Source: Candidatus Methylobacter oryzae (GTDB taxonomy: Bacteria; Pseudomonadota; Gammaproteobacteria; Methylococcales; Methylomonadaceae). Taken from it: DNA of 64,000 nt. Below the pieces are notes generated by a model that saw nothing but the letters and a program-made list of their open reading frames with translations, had not been told where the DNA came from and made no database searches. The DNA lies in assembly GCF_003994235.2 (NCBI RefSeq), contig NZ_RYFG02000019.1, forward strand, positions 4,714-68,713. The letters are read 5' to 3'. The position numbers were made by a program, and so were the translations under genes. Shown piece by piece: positions 62,791 to 64,000 of this stretch (position 1 is the stretch's first letter; each line of letters begins with the position of its first letter).

Positions 62791-63362
62791 TGACTTTACC
62801 TCTCTACAAAACTTCATGAACTGAGACAACATCTTAAGCTACGGCCATGACAGGCTGATGAAAACAGCGAGGACTAATCATTGTTTAAGGAAATGTCTCA
62901 CTTAACTAAGAGCAAATGCTGCGCCATAAGTTGTTTTATCCGGCATCAAATACGGAGGAGGATTATTTGAAAAGCTTTTTGTTGTTGATTAATATGGATA
63001 TTTTTTCTCATTGAAAGAAGACCAACCGACTGGTAGTCATGAGTGAAAGTTTAATTTTAAATGCTTGGATTGCATCAGTCCGGTGCAATTGTTGTTTGTT
63101 ACGCACCTTTGCAACACTAAAAATAAAGCCGCATCGCGGGCGTAGCTCTTATTGATCAAATCGTGAACTATTCAGCACAAGTTTCGTTTCCGTACCGGTG
63201 CAAAACCGGGTTCTATGAACAAAACACTCTGTTTCGCGGACAATACTTTCGCCATAGCACCTATTTAAGAGACAATACGCTTTGTTAACTAACAGTTTGT
63301 CATCATGTCGTCTCAATCATTAGAGACAATGCGTTATGCTGACACCACCGGATAAGAGAAAC
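62791..63362. other. Divergent intergenic region
   Basis: A 572-bp AT-rich spacer between the hydroxylase and the oxidoreductase gene. Apart from the direct repeats near its right end I see no gene or known motif. Confidence 0.45.
63268..63333. promoter_or_regulatory. Direct repeat AGAGACAATRCG, candidate operator
   Basis: AGAGACAATACG (63268-63279) and AGAGACAATGCG (63322-63333) are 54 bp apart upstream of the oxidoreductase. The second overlaps an inverted pair GTCTC/GAGAC (63310-63327). The five-turn spacing would allow binding on one face of the helix. Confidence 0.4.
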
Positions 63363-64000
63363 ATGTCGCCAACTACCGTACAAACCGACGCCAATTCTAC
63401 GATAACCATTCCCCGAGGCTACCGGGAAATTCCGTTCAACTACACCTCCGCCGACGACTGGCAGATCGTGTCCTTCTTGTTGGGACCGAAGATCGCGCTG
63501 ACTTTGGAAGAATTGCGCGAGCGCCGCGTGACCGGCCGCTCGGCCCGGTTGTTGATGCGTTTTTTCGGCGAAATCCTGATTTACCGCCGCAATCCTTACC
63601 TGTTCCAGGAGCTGGTCATGTCGGCCAGCCGGCGTAAACGGATGTTCGAGAACGCCGAAAAACACTTGGCTATCATCGAGCGCAACATCGGCGACGAAAC
63701 CCAGGTGCATGAAGTCTTGGCCGCGTCGCGCCAGTTGTTGCGCGACTTCATCGAAAACGCCGAAAGCGTGCCCGGCCTGCGCCGGCGGATGAAACGCGAG
63801 TTGGGCGCGATTACCGGCGTCGACAACGTGTTGTTCGATCCGTTCTCGCTGGTGTCGCACGCGACCGATGCGACCGATTGGCGCTTGCATTTGCCGGTCG
63901 CAGTGGTCATGCCGGACAAGGAAGAACAAATCGCGCCGCTGTTGGTCGCGATCGCCAAACTGGGCCTCAGAGCAATACCGCGCGGCGGCGGCACCGGCCT
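63363..64000 (+). CDS. DUF3683/FAD-linked oxidase, 3'-partial
   Basis: The first 212 residues of a longer protein, cut by the window end. The start MSPTTVQTD has an AAGAGAA site. The N-terminal region is a DUF3683 domain (REIPFNYTSADDWQIVSFLL, RNPYLFQELVMSASRRKRMF). The flavin-binding FAD_binding_4 domain begins near LPVAVVMPDKEEQIAPLLVA and reaches PRGGGTGL, the pyrophosphate loop, at the edge. Full-length relatives continue with a C-terminal oxidase part and iron-sulfur motifs and resemble D-lactate/glycolate dehydrogenases. The substrate is unknown. Confidence 0.85.
   Translation, partial: MSPTTVQTDANSTITIPRGYREIPFNYTSADDWQIVSFLLGPKIALTLEELRERRVTGRSARLLMRFFGEILIYRRNPYLFQELVMSASRRKRMFENAEKHLAIIERNIGDETQVHEVLAASRQLLRDFIENAESVPGLRRRMKRELGAITGVDNVLFDPFSLVSHATDATDWRLHLPVAVVMPDKEEQIAPLLVAIAKLGLRAIPRGGGTG

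Overview
The window reads as a stretch of chromosome from a gammaproteobacterium. A type I methanotroph (Methylococcales) or close relative is my best guess. This rests on the mix of gene families (many small periplasmic c-type cytochromes, several RND exporters, a DUF3683 flavin oxidoreductase, a family 2A encapsulin with cysteine desulfurase cargo) and on the high density of short palindromic repeats. No 16S rRNA, tRNA or methane oxidation gene lies in the window, so the assignment is inference. There are no phage genes, transposase genes or CRISPR arrays.

Layout. 1-2.2 kb: an AP2/HNH endonuclease gene and a DUF2442/DUF4160 pair, both more AT-rich than the rest and probably acquired. 2.2-7.7 kb: periplasmic arylsulfotransferase-like propeller, two cupins, GNAT, HAD-like protein, then a leftward group of a Tat-exported superoxide-reductase-like protein, a heme lipoprotein and a secreted lectin-like protein. 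8.4-12.9 kb: RND pump plus adaptor. 13.1-14.7 kb: MscS channel fused to a cyclic-nucleotide domain. 15.4-27.6 kb: metallo-beta-lactamase-fold lipoprotein, then a TetR-adaptor-RND-RND-outer membrane factor operon of MdtABC type. 27.7-29.2 kb: UPF0175/DUF3368 pair and a small secreted protein.

29.5-47.1 kb is the least familiar block. TonB-ExbB-ExbD and a TonB-dependent receptor are followed by an SMP-30-like lactonase, a Tat-type dienelactone hydrolase, cytochrome b561 and cytochrome c'. Then come a rhodanese-like protein without its cysteine, a DUF1549/DUF1553 protein, a Tat-type DUF1501 protein, a small cytochrome with a CxxxCH motif, a periplasmic peroxiredoxin, a diheme cytochrome and a PepSY membrane protein. 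All point the same way and nearly all are exported. Together they look like outer-membrane uptake plus periplasmic redox processing of an unknown substrate. A sigma-54 activator and an orphan TatA follow.

50.2-55.2 kb is a sulfur-storage locus: cysK, serine acetyltransferase, a family 2A encapsulin shell and its cysteine desulfurase cargo with four short repeats in its N-terminal targeting region. 55.3-62.8 kb holds a YafJ-type amidotransferase, a degenerate EAL protein, a candidate small RNA, a chemoreceptor, a frameshifted rtcA with a DUF504 gene, and a membrane fatty acid hydroxylase/sterol desaturase. The window ends inside a DUF3683/FAD-linked oxidase.

At least seven families of palindromic repeats fill the intergenic spaces. 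Several are inserted into one another, one with a 10-bp target duplication, and they occupy every junction of the MdtABC-type operon.
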